Below the pieces are notes generated by a model. It did not search any database, had not been told where the DNA came from, and saw only the letters and a program-made list of their open reading frames with translations. The translations under genes were made by a program, and so were the position numbers. Positions 7,504 to 15,763 of a DNA stretch of 64,000 bases are shown here, piece after piece (positions within the stretch are counted from its first letter, which is position 1; each line of letters begins with the position of its first letter). Origin of the DNA: Saprospirales bacterium (GTDB lineage Bacteria; Bacteroidota; Bacteroidia; Chitinophagales; Saprospiraceae); assembly GCA_016703765.1 (NCBI GenBank), contig JADJBL010000003.1, forward strand, positions 124,001 through 188,000, written 5' to 3'.

Positions 7504-10500
7504 ATGTACCCATCCCTCCGTCTGAGTATTTTTATTTGTTTGCTGCTGGCCCTGCTTTCCCACCGGATATCCGCCCAGGAAGCCACGGTCCGCCTGTTCA
7601 AGGAAAGGGCGGAAAAGCTGGCCGAATCTAAGCAATTTTCCGAAGCCGTCCAGTTGGAGCAATTGGCCGTCAGTATGCTGGAAAAGGAAACGCCGCCCGA
7701 TCAGGAGGAGATCGTTGGCTCTTTCCTGGCTATTTCCCGGTATTTCCGCCGCGAGGGGCTACTGGATTCTTCCTACCACTACCTGAGGGTAGCCCGGCAA
7801 CGGGGGGAGGAGTATTTGGAACCCGACAACCCCATGCTTTCGGATGTGTACAACACCATCGGGATCCACTTTTACTACCTCGGAAATTGCCAGGAAGCCC
7901 TGAAATACTATCAACTGGCCCTCGAACGCAGGATCATGTGCTTCGGAATTCTCAACCCCCGGATCGCCGACTCTTACAACAACCTCGCCATCTGCCACGA
8001 CGTGCTGGGCCAGCACGAGGAAGCCATCGAAAACTACCAAAAGGCGCTGGGCATCCGGCTCCTGCTTTTCGACGAATGTTCTCCCCCCATTGCGGAGAGT
8101 TACCTGAACATCGGGGTGGGCTACCATTATCTGTCCGACTACGACAAGGCCCTGGAATACTACGAAAAAGCCCTGGCTATCTGGGAGGAAACCCTGCCCC
8201 CCGATCATCCGGATTTCGCCCTCATTTTCAACAATATGGGGGTTTGCTACCAGAACAAGGGCGACTACCGCCGGGCGCAGGAGATCCTGGCCAAAAACCT
8301 GCGACATAGTCTGAAAGCAAACGGCCCCGACCATTTCGAAGTGGCCAACGCCTACAACAACCTGGGCCTGAATTTCTACGACCAGGGCGATTTCGGAAAG
8401 GCGCTGGTATACTTTGAAAAGGCGCTGGCCATCCGCCAAAGAAATTTCGAAGAAACGCATCCCCTCGTCGCCAGCCTCTACAACAACATCGGCAATTGCT
8501 ACCGCAAGCGGAAGGATTTCTCAAAAGCGATTTACTATTGCCAGCGAGGACTCGAGATCCGCCTCGGTACCTTCGGCCCCAACCACCGCGAAGTGGCCGA
8601 TTCCTACAAAGACCTCGGCCTGTATTACGAGGCGGTGGGCGATTATGCGCAGGCCCTGGTCCACTACGGCCTTTCCCTCGAAATCGACCGGAAAATGGGC
8701 AAAGCGGCCCCCGGCTTGCTGGCCGACAGCTACCTGCGCATGGGGCGTTGCTACTTCCTCCAGGCCGATACCCTTCAGGCCCGATCCTATTTCGGAAAAG
8801 CGCTGAAAATCAAGGAAGCCATCCTGGGCGAGCACCCGGAAGTGGCGGAAATATGCACCGAACTGGCCCGCTGCTACTCCAACGAGCCCGAAAAGGGCCT
8901 GGCTTATATCGACCGGGCCCTGAAAGCCCTCCGGATGGACCAGGCGGGAAAGGCCAACCAGATACAGGTGACCGCCTCCCTGCAGGTGCTGCGCACCCTC
9001 ACCGCGGAAGGGGAGCTCCAGATCGGGCAATATAAAAGGACTGGAGAATCCAATTGGCTGGAACAGGCCCATTCCACTTTTCAAATGGCGCGGCGGGTGG
9101 TGGAACGCACGCGGAGGAGCTACCAGGAGCCGGGATCCAAGCAACTCCTGCTGGACCAGTTTTTCGAAATCTTCGAGCACAGCATCGAGGTCGACGCGGC
9201 ACTCTACGCGCTGGGGAAAGATCCGCAATACCTGGCTGAGGCCCTCGATATTTCCGAAAACAGCAAAAACGTGCTGCTGAACGAAGCCGTGCAAAAAGCC
9301 CACGCCGATCAATTCGCGGGCATTCCGCCGGCATTGGTGCAACGCGAGTCCGACCTGCAACGCGATATCGGCTTTTACGAAAACCAGCTTTTCGCAGAAG
9401 AACAAAGGGGAAAAGAGGCCGATCGCCGCCTCCTGGATCTTTTCCGCGACAAGGTGTTCGATCGGAAAAACGAATATTACAACCTCCTGGATACCATCGC
9501 GTTGGAATACCCGGAGTACTACGAATTGCGGTATGGGAAGCCGGATTTCTCCCTGGCCCAATTGCAGGCAAAGCTCTCCCCCAAGCGCGAAACCCTGATC
9601 GAATATTTCCTGGGCGACGAAAAGCTCTTCCTCTTCGTGGTAAACCCCGATACCATTGCGCTGCTGTCCCTTCCGGCGGGCGAATCGCTTGGCAATATGG
9701 TGCGCGAGCTTCGCCGGCAAATCGACGAATTCGATCCCCTTGCCTCCAACCCTGCCTCCGCGAGGAGCGCTTACATCCAAACGGCCCGAGGCCTGTTCGA
9801 GTGGCTGCTGGCTCCTGCCGTCCCGTTTTTTCAATCCAGTTTGCTGACGATCGTTCCCGACGGCCTGCTCGGCTATCTCCCCTTCGAGTGCCTGCTTACC
9901 GGCGCGGAGACCAACGGCTCCTGGAAGAGCTTGCCCTATCTGATCCGCGACTACCAGGTGAGTTATCAATATGCCGCGGGGCTGCTGGTGAGCGAGCGGC
10001 CCGATTCCGACCTGCCCCCCAAGGCGAGGATGCTGGCCCTGGCGCCCGAATTCCTGCCGGGAGGAAAGCTCCAGCCCCTGCGCTTCAACCGGGAAGAGGT
10101 GAAAACCCTTCGGAAAAGGGTGGCCGGCAAATTCCTGCTGGGGGCAGAGGCTACGGAGGACCAGTTCAGGAAGCTGGCCGGGCAATACCGGGTCATCCAC
10201 CTGGCTACCCATGCCCAGGCAAACGATACGATCGGCGCCCAATCATACCTGGCTTTCAGTCACTTGCAGGATACCCTGGAAAACGAATTCCTGTTCCTCC
10301 GCGACCTCTACAATATGCGCTTGAACGCCGACCTCGTGGTGTTGAGCGCCTGCGAAACGGGCATGGGGGAATGGCAGCGCGGCGAGGGGATCGTCAGCCT
10401 GGGGCGCGGATTTTTGTATGCCGGCGCCAAAAGCATCGTCACCACGCTTTGGAGCATCGACGACGAGCCTTCCTCGTTGATCATGGATGGATTTTACGCC

Positions 10501-10740
10501 CACCTGAAGGAAGGCCTCCCGAAGGACGAAGCGCTCCGGATGGCCAAACTGGATTATCTGGAGGAAAACAGCGCCTTGAGGGCGCATCCGCTGTTTTGGG
10601 CGGCATTTATTCCGCTGGGCGATATGCAGCCGGGTGCCTTTTCAGGAAAAAACGTCCTGGTGGCTGCTGCGGGGTATTGCTTTGCTGGCGGGGCTTTTGC
10701 TGGCGGCATGGGTTTTTCGTTTTCGTCACCCCGTCACTAA
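7504..10740 (+). CDS. TPR-CHAT protein (caspase-like protease fold), C-terminus frameshifted
   Basis: About 1,078 residues. A signal peptide (residues 1-24) is followed by roughly ten TPRs (residues ~25-500, with repeats such as ADSYNNLAICHDVLGQHEEA), a helical linker, and a CHAT domain from ~690. The CHAT catalytic dyad is visible: His in VIHLATHAQA and Cys in LVVLSACETGMGEWQRGEG. CHAT proteins are caspase-related proteases or scaffolds; bacterial TPR-CHAT proteins act in signalling, cell death or surface functions. After residue ~1047 the annotated frame reads a glycine/alanine tail, but the +1 frame gives a textbook transmembrane helix (SWWLLRGIALLAGLLLAAWV, then RFRH) ending at 10756. The shift is at an A6 run (10647-10652); removing one A restores it. 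The real protein is therefore probably anchored by a C-terminal helix with its TPRs outside the cytoplasm. Confidence 0.85.
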   Translation: MYPSLRLSIFICLLLALLSHRISAQEATVRLFKERAEKLAESKQFSEAVQLEQLAVSMLEKETPPDQEEIVGSFLAISRYFRREGLLDSSYHYLRVARQRGEEYLEPDNPMLSDVYNTIGIHFYYLGNCQEALKYYQLALERRIMCFGILNPRIADSYNNLAICHDVLGQHEEAIENYQKALGIRLLLFDECSPPIAESYLNIGVGYHYLSDYDKALEYYEKALAIWEETLPPDHPDFALIFNNMGVCYQNKGDYRRAQEILAKNLRHSLKANGPDHFEVANAYNNLGLNFYDQGDFGKALVYFEKALAIRQRNFEETHPLVASLYNNIGNCYRKRKDFSKAIYYCQRGLEIRLGTFGPNHREVADSYKDLGLYYEAVGDYAQALVHYGLSLEIDRKMGKAAPGLLADSYLRMGRCYFLQADTLQARSYFGKALKIKEAILGEHPEVAEICTELARCYSNEPEKGLAYIDRALKALRMDQAGKANQIQVTASLQVLRTLTAEGELQIGQYKRTGESNWLEQAHSTFQMARRVVERTRRSYQEPGSKQLLLDQFFEIFEHSIEVDAALYALGKDPQYLAEALDISENSKNVLLNEAVQKAHADQFAGIPPALVQRESDLQRDIGFYENQLFAEEQRGKEADRRLLDLFRDKVFDRKNEYYNLLDTIALEYPEYYELRYGKPDFSLAQLQAKLSPKRETLIEYFLGDEKLFLFVVNPDTIALLSLPAGESLGNMVRELRRQIDEFDPLASNPASARSAYIQTARGLFEWLLAPAVPFFQSSLLTIVPDGLLGYLPFECLLTGAETNGSWKSLPYLIRDYQVSYQYAAGLLVSERPDSDLPPKARMLALAPEFLPGGKLQPLRFNREEVKTLRKRVAGKFLLGAEATEDQFRKLAGQYRVIHLATHAQANDTIGAQSYLAFSHLQDTLENEFLFLRDLYNMRLNADLVVLSACETGMGEWQRGEGIVSLGRGFLYAGAKSIVTTLWSIDDEPSSLIMDGFYAHLKEGLPKDEALRMAKLDYLEENSALRAHPLFWAAFIPLGDMQPGAFSGKNVLVAAAGYCFAGGAFAGGMGFSFSSPRH

Positions 10741-10756
10741 GTCACCCCGTCACTAA
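10725..10756. repeat. Tandem direct repeat, GTCACCCCGTCACTAA x2
   Basis: Two exact copies of a 16-nt unit (10725-10740 and 10741-10756). Each carries a TAA; in the corrected CHAT frame the gene stops at the second. A single inverted copy of the same word is at 19427-19457. Confidence 0.85.
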
Positions 10757-11603
10757 ACGCCCATTTCAAAAATTCAGGCATAACCCGCCCCCAGGTTTCC
10801 GGCTCGTGCCGGCCTCCTTCTACTTCCACATAGGCAATATCCTCTTCGGCGTAGCCAATTTCCTTCAACTCGCTGATCAGGTCCTGAGTATCGTCGATGG
10901 CGTCGATGACGCCGTTTTTGTTGCGGTCCATGGTTTCGTCTTCGCTACCGGTTTGGAACCAGAATTTCAAGCCCGGGCGTTTTTCGCCGGTCCTGACCAG
11001 GTGGTGCAGGATTCGGTTGGCGTCGGGCTCTTCCTGGGTGAAGGGTTTGGAGCGCCACCACAAGGCGCCGGAAAACACGCCCACTTTGCCGAACAGGTGC
11101 GGGTGGTTCCACACTAAATCGAAGGCCGAAAGCCCGCCGAGGGAGAAGCCGGCAAAGGCGTGGTGTTCGGGCGAGGTTTCGATAGGGAAGTCTTTTTTAA
11201 GGCGGGGAAGAAATTCTTCGACGATGAAGCGGGCATAGTCCTCGGCCCGGTTGCCGCGGTTTTTGTAATCGGGGTGGTGCATGACGCCGTATTCCTGCAT
11301 GCGGTTGCCGGCGTGAAACCCTACGGCCAGCACGGGACCGATCTGCCGCCGGAGGACCAGATGGGACAAAATAGCCTTGAAGCGCATGGCGTGCAGGTCT
11401 TGTCCGTCGTTGAAAAACACGACCGGGAATTTACGCCCCTCCTGGAGGAACAACTTGTGCGAAGGCGGCAGGTACAGATCCACGCGGACCTTACGCTTCA
11501 GGGCGGCGGAGCGGATGGTCCAGACCGACGAGGGGGCCAGGGGATCTGGCCGGATGCCCGTTTTTTGAAGGGTTTGATTCAGGAAATGCCGCAATAAGGC
11601 CAT
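10737..11603 (-). CDS. Alpha/beta-hydrolase, putative esterase (esterase D / Fes-like family)
   Basis: The start is set at ATG 11603; a longer TTG-initiated frame begins at 11633. The protein (~288 residues) has the alpha/beta-hydrolase pattern of the D-type esterase family: oxyanion strand FPVVFFNDGQDLHA, nucleophile elbow GFSLGGLSA near residue 160, acidic residue in the SEDETMDRNKNGVIDA loop, and a C-terminal catalytic His in EGGRHEPETW. There is no signal peptide, so it is probably cytoplasmic. It is divergent from the second esterase (11746) with 142 bp between the starts, and that gene heads the ATP-grasp/amidotransferase cassette. Its stop overlaps the CHAT gene end and a tandem 16-bp repeat. 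The substrate is unknown; hydrolysis or acyl transfer of a product of the neighbouring ligases is an inference. Confidence 0.82.
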   Translation of the reverse strand: MALLRHFLNQTLQKTGIRPDPLAPSSVWTIRSAALKRKVRVDLYLPPSHKLFLQEGRKFPVVFFNDGQDLHAMRFKAILSHLVLRRQIGPVLAVGFHAGNRMQEYGVMHHPDYKNRGNRAEDYARFIVEEFLPRLKKDFPIETSPEHHAFAGFSLGGLSAFDLVWNHPHLFGKVGVFSGALWWRSKPFTQEEPDANRILHHLVRTGEKRPGLKFWFQTGSEDETMDRNKNGVIDAIDDTQDLISELKEIGYAEEDIAYVEVEGGRHEPETWGRVMPEFLKWAFSDGVT

Positions 11604-11657
11604 GCTTCGCACCGGATTTTTATCGAGGCCCAAGATAGGGCAATAAAAAAAATCTCT

Positions 11658-11688
11658 TTGTCATGTGCTGGCCTTAAATGTATCTTTG
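11658..11688 (+). promoter_or_regulatory. Bacteroidota-type promoter of the esterase/ATP-grasp cassette
   Basis: TTG at 11658-11660 and TATCTTTG at 11681-11688, spaced 20 nt, matching the TTG-N19-21-TAnnTTTG pattern of the primary sigma factor of this phylum. The transcript would start near 11695, about 50 nt before the TTG start at 11746. Confidence 0.7.
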
Positions 11689-11745
11689 ACCGATTTTTAG
11701 AACCAACTTGGACCGGGGAAAAACGGCCCGAAAACAGTTAATACC

Positions 11746-12450
11746 TTGAAAGAGCAATATTTAAGGTGGTATTCGCCCAATCTGAGCACCGATTTCGAGA
11801 TGCTCGTCTACGGAGACCGGGGCTACCCGGTGATCATCTTCCCCTCTACCATGGGGCGGTATTTCGAGAGCAAGGATTTCGGCCTGATCGAAGCCGTGAG
11901 TTGGTTCGTAGACCAGGGCCTGGTGCAGATTTTCTGCCCCGACAGCATCGACAAGCATAGCTGGTACAACAAAAAGATCCATCCCGCTCAACGCGTTCGC
12001 AACCACAACTGGTACGACAAGATGGTGACCGAGGAGATCGTCGAGAAAATCCGTTGGAACACGGGCTCCGGGCGGGTCTGCGTATCGGGCGCCAGCTTCG
12101 GAGGGTACCACGCCGCCAATTTCGCGTTCCGGCATCCGGAGTTGGTGAGCCACTTCTTCTCCATGAGCGGCTCTTTCGATATCCGCTCCTTCCTCGACGG
12201 CTACTACGACGATAATGTCTATTTCAACAACCCCGTCGATTTTCTCCCAGGCCTCAACCACCCCGATATCTGGAAGATGAAGATCATCCTGGGCACCTCC
12301 GAATGGGATATATGCCTGGAAGGCAATCGCACCCTGTCGCAAATTCTAAACAATAAAGGGATCCACCACTGGTTCGACCTGCGCGGCTGGAAGGAGCACG
12401 ACTGGCCGCTGTGGAAGGAGATGTTTCCGCATTACCTCTCCTTGATTTAA
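11746..12450 (+). CDS. Esterase-family alpha/beta-hydrolase (first gene of ATP-grasp cassette)
   Basis: 234 residues. The start is a TTG at 11746; no nearby ATG fits the conserved N-terminus EQYLRWYSPNL, and a strong Bacteroidota-type promoter ends 57 bp upstream (11658-11688). Features include YPVIIFPSTMGRYFE (oxyanion strand), nucleophile elbow GASFGGYHA near residue 117, and a late WKEHDWPLW segment that probably carries the catalytic His. There is no signal peptide. It is the first of four same-strand genes (esterase, ATP-grasp, glutamine amidotransferase, second ATP-grasp-like) and is divergent from another esterase. Esterases beside ATP-grasp ligases can release, cyclise or trim peptide-like products; this is inferred from context, not shown. 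Confidence 0.82.
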   Translation: MKEQYLRWYSPNLSTDFEMLVYGDRGYPVIIFPSTMGRYFESKDFGLIEAVSWFVDQGLVQIFCPDSIDKHSWYNKKIHPAQRVRNHNWYDKMVTEEIVEKIRWNTGSGRVCVSGASFGGYHAANFAFRHPELVSHFFSMSGSFDIRSFLDGYYDDNVYFNNPVDFLPGLNHPDIWKMKIILGTSEWDICLEGNRTLSQILNNKGIHHWFDLRGWKEHDWPLWKEMFPHYLSLI

Positions 12451-12504
12451 GCATTTGTAGGGGAAAGCTTTATAGCAGAGTTTGATAGCAAGGTAGAACT
12501 TAAC

Positions 12505-12594
12505 GTTTAGAGGGTTTAGGGAGTTTAGGAGGTTTAGTTTTACGGATTAACCTTACAAACTAAACCTCCTAAACTCCCTAAACCTTCTAAACCC
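12505..12594. repeat. Tandem-unit inverted repeat, TTTAGGAGG family, copy 1
   Basis: Left arm of TTTAGAGGG/TTTAGGGAG/TTTAGGAGG units, right arm of the reverse complements (AAACCTCCT, AAACTCCCT). Related elements are at 38246-38330 and 51003-51090. It lies between two same-strand cassette genes. Confidence 0.8.
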
Positions 12595-12624
12595 TTTAAG
12601 ACAAAAAGGTTAAAACACCAGAAT

Positions 12625-13608
12625 ATGAAAAAAATAGGTATCCTCTTCGGTCAGGAGCGCTCTTTTCCCCAGGCATTTGTAGACCGGATCAACGCCAAAA
12701 AAGTGGCCGGTGTGCAGGCAGAGCTTCTGAAAGCGGAAGAACTGATGCAGAACAAGGGAACGGGCTACGCCGTCATTTTCGACCGCATTTCGCAGGACGT
12801 GCCCTATTACCGGGCTTACCTGAAAAATGCCGCCGCCACAGGCACAGCCGTCATCAACAACCCCTTCTGGTGGAGCGCCGACGATAAATTTTTCAACAAC
12901 GTGCTGGCCGAACAGGTCGGCGTGCCGGTGCCGAAAACGGTGCTGCTCCCCTCGAAAGACCACCCCACGGATACCAACGGGGATTCGTTTTCCAACCTCA
13001 AATACCCTATGGATTGGGATGCGATCTTCGAATATCTCGGAGGCTTCCCGCTGTTTTTCAAACCCCACTCCGGCGGGGGCTGGAAAAACGTGTACAAGGT
13101 GCACGACGCGGATGAATTTTTCCGCGCCTACGGCGAAACGGGCCAACTGGTCATGATGCTCCAGGAGGCGATCGACTTCACGGCCTATTTCCGCTGCTAC
13201 TGCATCGGGCGGAAAAACGTGCGGATCATGCACTACGAGCCCCGCAACCCGCACCACCTGCGCTATGCGGCCGAGCACAAAGTGTCTGCCGCCCTGCTCA
13301 AAAAGATCGAGGATTACGTGATCTTGCTCAACCAGGCGCTGGGCTACGACTTTAATACGGTGGAATTTGCCATTCGCGACGGCATCCCCTACGCGATCGA
13401 TTTTTGCAACCCCGCCCCGGATGCCGACCGGCATTCCGTAGGGGACGAAAACTTCGAATGGGTGGTGGAAAACGCCGCCAACTACGCTATTGAGCAAGCA
13501 AAAGCACAGCAGCCGGGCAAAAACAATTTGAGTTGGGGCACGTTTATCCGTCAGGCGGTAGCCGATACGGCGGATAAGCAGGCAACAGCTGCCGCGAAAA
13601 AAAAATAA
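12625..13608 (+). CDS. ATP-grasp carboxylate-amine ligase-like protein (RimK-like)
   Basis: 327 residues. The N-terminus MKKIGILFGQERSF is a Rossmann-like pre-ATP-grasp domain. The ATP-grasp core has GGFPLFFKPHSGGGWKNVY (nucleotide Lys plus glycine-rich loop, residues ~143-160), MMLQEAIDF (adenine contact) and NTVEFAIRDGIPYAIDFCNP, where Glu and the Asp/Asn pair fit Mg2+ binding. Members make amide bonds through an acyl-phosphate. A low-complexity Ala/Lys tail ends the protein. Upstream is a long inverted repeat (12505-12594) and downstream a perfect 18-bp hairpin (13614-13652), so transcription through the cassette may be attenuated on both sides. Its neighbours, a glutamine amidotransferase and a second ATP-grasp-like protein, suggest that ammonia or a small amine is one substrate. 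The exact product is unknown. Confidence 0.78.
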   Translation: MKKIGILFGQERSFPQAFVDRINAKKVAGVQAELLKAEELMQNKGTGYAVIFDRISQDVPYYRAYLKNAAATGTAVINNPFWWSADDKFFNNVLAEQVGVPVPKTVLLPSKDHPTDTNGDSFSNLKYPMDWDAIFEYLGGFPLFFKPHSGGGWKNVYKVHDADEFFRAYGETGQLVMMLQEAIDFTAYFRCYCIGRKNVRIMHYEPRNPHHLRYAAEHKVSAALLKKIEDYVILLNQALGYDFNTVEFAIRDGIPYAIDFCNPAPDADRHSVGDENFEWVVENAANYAIEQAKAQQPGKNNLSWGTFIRQAVADTADKQATAAAKKK

Positions 13609-13613
13609 CTTTC

Positions 13614-13652
13614 ATGTTAATGCCTGCGGGCACAGCCCGCAGGCATTAACAT
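13614..13652. terminator. Perfect 18-bp hairpin between ATP-grasp and amidotransferase genes
   Basis: Arms 13614-13631 and 13635-13652 are exact reverse complements (GTTAATGCCTGCGGGC core) with a 3-nt loop. It sits between two genes of the cassette, so it may weaken read-through or protect the upstream mRNA. Confidence 0.75.
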
Positions 13653-13673
13653 ACTACCTTTTATACTGTGAGA

Positions 13674-14489
13674 ATGACAAAACTAGCCTTGCTGGATCTA
13701 TACAACGGCGAACCCAACCTGGGCATCGCCGCTATTGAAAAGATCCTCGCCCGTTTTGGGGAGGAGATCGCCTGGGAGCGCTTTGACGTGCGACAGCGCG
13801 CCGAAATGCCCGATGTAGAAGATTTTGATATTTTCATCTCCTCCGGCGGCCCCGGCAACCCTTTGGAGGGCGATGGGGTTTGGGACCGGCGCTGGGAAAA
13901 GTGGGTCGACGACCTGTGGGATTACAACCAGGAGCACCCCGAATCCCGGAAGCACGCTTTTTTCATTTGCCATTCGTTTCAGATGCTTTGCCACCATTTA
14001 GGAGTAGGCGTGGTTTCGTTGCGCGATATGAAGAGCTTCGGCACATTTCCGGTGCATCTGACCGATGCGGCGCTCACCGACCCCATTTTCGCCAAATTGC
14101 CCAATCCGTTTTACGCAGCCGATTTCCGCGATTACCAGGTGGTGCAGCCAGACGTGATCCAGTTGCAGGCCATGGGCGCCGAAATCCTCGCCCTCGAAAA
14201 AGTGCGCCCCCATTTGCCGAACGACCGCGCCATTATGGCCGTCCGTTTTTCGGAAGAGATTCTGGGCGTACAGTTCCACCCGGAGGCATACGTACGGGGC
14301 ATGCTCTCCCATTTCCAGCACGAAACCCGCATGGTGCACGTCATCAACAATTACGGCAAGAAAAAATACGAGCAGATGATCAAGGACCTGAGCGATCCGG
14401 ACAAGATCCAGCTCACGCACGATGTGATCCTGCCCACTTTCCTGGAAAATGCCCTGGAAGTGCTCAAGGAAAGCATGGCGCCTGCCTGA
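13674..14489 (+). CDS. Type 1 (class I) glutamine amidotransferase, GMP-synthase-like
   Basis: 271 residues from the ATG at 13674; a GTG six bases upstream is possible. The class I amidotransferase triad is complete: nucleophile Cys in FFICHSFQML near residue 102, and His/Glu in GVQFHPEAYV near residue 202. SSGGPGNP forms the oxyanion loop. Such domains hydrolyse glutamine and pass ammonia to a partner synthase. No synthase domain is fused here, so the partner is probably one of the flanking ATP-grasp proteins (12625 or 14506). It lies 66 bp after the first ligase, across a perfect hairpin, and 17 bp before the next gene. Family and catalytic residues are seen; the partnership is inferred. 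Confidence 0.85.
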   Translation: MTKLALLDLYNGEPNLGIAAIEKILARFGEEIAWERFDVRQRAEMPDVEDFDIFISSGGPGNPLEGDGVWDRRWEKWVDDLWDYNQEHPESRKHAFFICHSFQMLCHHLGVGVVSLRDMKSFGTFPVHLTDAALTDPIFAKLPNPFYAADFRDYQVVQPDVIQLQAMGAEILALEKVRPHLPNDRAIMAVRFSEEILGVQFHPEAYVRGMLSHFQHETRMVHVINNYGKKKYEQMIKDLSDPDKIQLTHDVILPTFLENALEVLKESMAPA

Positions 14490-14505
14490 CCTACAATTTT
14501 CGACT

Positions 14506-15696
14506 ATGATACCCGCCCTGCGACGGAGCTACAACGACCAGTTCTCCCTGAAAAAATACGAGGCGATGCTCGACTGGATCGGCCGTCAACACAACCACCG
14601 TGCGGTATTTCGGATCGCGGAGACCCCTGTTTTTATTCCCAACGACATCATCGAAAAGGCCAAAGAGGCCTGCGACCACGTCATCGACGTGATCCTGGAC
14701 CCCGGGTTCAAGAATCGAACGGAGGGCGCCCTGGTGGCCGATAAATTCGTGCCCAACGAGTCGGCGCATACGACTTTTCTGCAAATGGATTTCGGCATCT
14801 GCGAAGACGGCCGCGGGGGCTACGAGCCCCAGATGATCGAGCTGCAAGGGTTTCCGTCGCTGTATTGCTACCAGGACCTCGCAGCGCGCGCCTACCGGAA
14901 GTTTTTTCCCATCCCCGAGGATTTTACCCACTTGTTCAACGGCCTGACGACCGAGAGCTACATCGAGCTCCTTCGCGAGATCATCGTCGGCGACTGCCCT
15001 GTGGAGCAGGTTATTTTATTGGAGGTGGAACCCCTGAAGCAGGTTACCCAGATCGACTTTTGGGCCACGCGCGACCTGCTGGGCATTCCCGTGGTCTGCA
15101 TCACGGATCTGAAGGTGTCGGGTCGCAGCGTCTATTACGAGAAAAAGGGCCGGAAGATTCCCGTGCGCCGCATATACAATCGCGTGATCTTCGACGAGCT
15201 CTGGCAGCGCACCGACCTCACGCGCGAATTTTTCTTCCCCGACGATCTCGACGTCGAATTCGTGGGGCACCCAAACTGGTTTTTCCGCATCAGCAAATAC
15301 ACCCTGCCTTTCCTCAATAGCCCTTATGTGCCCAAGACCTGGTTTCTGGACGAGCTGCCCTCCATTCCGGACAACCTGTCCGACTACGTGCTCAAGCCGC
15401 TGTTTTCCTTTGCCGGCCAGGGCGTGATCATCAACCCGACGCGGCGGGACGTAGAGTCCGTGGCCAGTCCCGAGCAATTTATTTTGCAGAAAAAGGTCCG
15501 CTACGCGCCCGTCATCGAGACCCCCAATGAGCCCGCCAAATTCGAGTTCCGCATGATGTTCCTCTGGAAGGATAACGAGCCCCGCCCCACGCTGGTCAAT
15601 AACCTCATCCGCCTGAGCAAGGCCGATATGGTCGGCGTGCGGTATAATGTAAATAAGGATTGGGTAGGGGGGAGTGTGGGATTTGCAAGTTTATGA
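14506..15696 (+). CDS. Putative ATP-grasp-like protein, possibly circularly permuted
   Basis: 396 residues from the ATG at 14506; the open frame extends into the upstream gene but that part is not credible. I do not recognise a close family. The C-terminal part has ATP-grasp-like pieces: YVLKPLFSFAGQGVII (Lys followed by a glycine loop), FILQKKVRYAPVIETP, and KFEFRMMFLW. This order resembles glutathionylspermidine-synthase-like or other permuted ATP-grasp proteins. The N-terminal half contains FGICEDGRGGYEPQMIELQG, a possible acidic metal site. It is the last gene of the cassette and ends in a perfect 23-bp inverted repeat shared with the convergent sdhB. A second amide- or ester-forming ligase is the best guess; a non-enzymatic role cannot be excluded. 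Confidence 0.55.
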   Translation: MIPALRRSYNDQFSLKKYEAMLDWIGRQHNHRAVFRIAETPVFIPNDIIEKAKEACDHVIDVILDPGFKNRTEGALVADKFVPNESAHTTFLQMDFGICEDGRGGYEPQMIELQGFPSLYCYQDLAARAYRKFFPIPEDFTHLFNGLTTESYIELLREIIVGDCPVEQVILLEVEPLKQVTQIDFWATRDLLGIPVVCITDLKVSGRSVYYEKKGRKIPVRRIYNRVIFDELWQRTDLTREFFFPDDLDVEFVGHPNWFFRISKYTLPFLNSPYVPKTWFLDELPSIPDNLSDYVLKPLFSFAGQGVIINPTRRDVESVASPEQFILQKKVRYAPVIETPNEPAKFEFRMMFLWKDNEPRPTLVNNLIRLSKADMVGVRYNVNKDWVGGSVGFASL

Positions 15697-15751
15697 GTTT
15701 TTAAGGGTATAAGTTTTTGATGTCCACCAAAAACTTATACCCTTAAAAACT
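15696..15751. terminator. Perfect 23-bp inverted repeat between convergent cassette end and sdhB (GGGTATAAG family, copy 2)
   Basis: Arms 15696-15718 and 15729-15751 are perfect reverse complements with a 10-nt loop. It shares its 19-nt arm sequence with 4359-4401. Confidence 0.8.
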
Positions 15752-15763
15752 TAAAACCTCTCA

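Noticed and set aside
8521..10242. 573-codon antisense frame inside the CHAT gene
   Set aside because: Antisense to the TPR/CHAT coding sequence and rich in low-information residues; no domain seen.
10645..10656. Programmed -1 frameshift at the A-AAA-AAC heptamer in the CHAT gene
   Set aside because: The heptamer is in the right phase, but a -1 slip leads to a different frame from the one that encodes the membrane helix; the helix needs a +1 shift or one base fewer.
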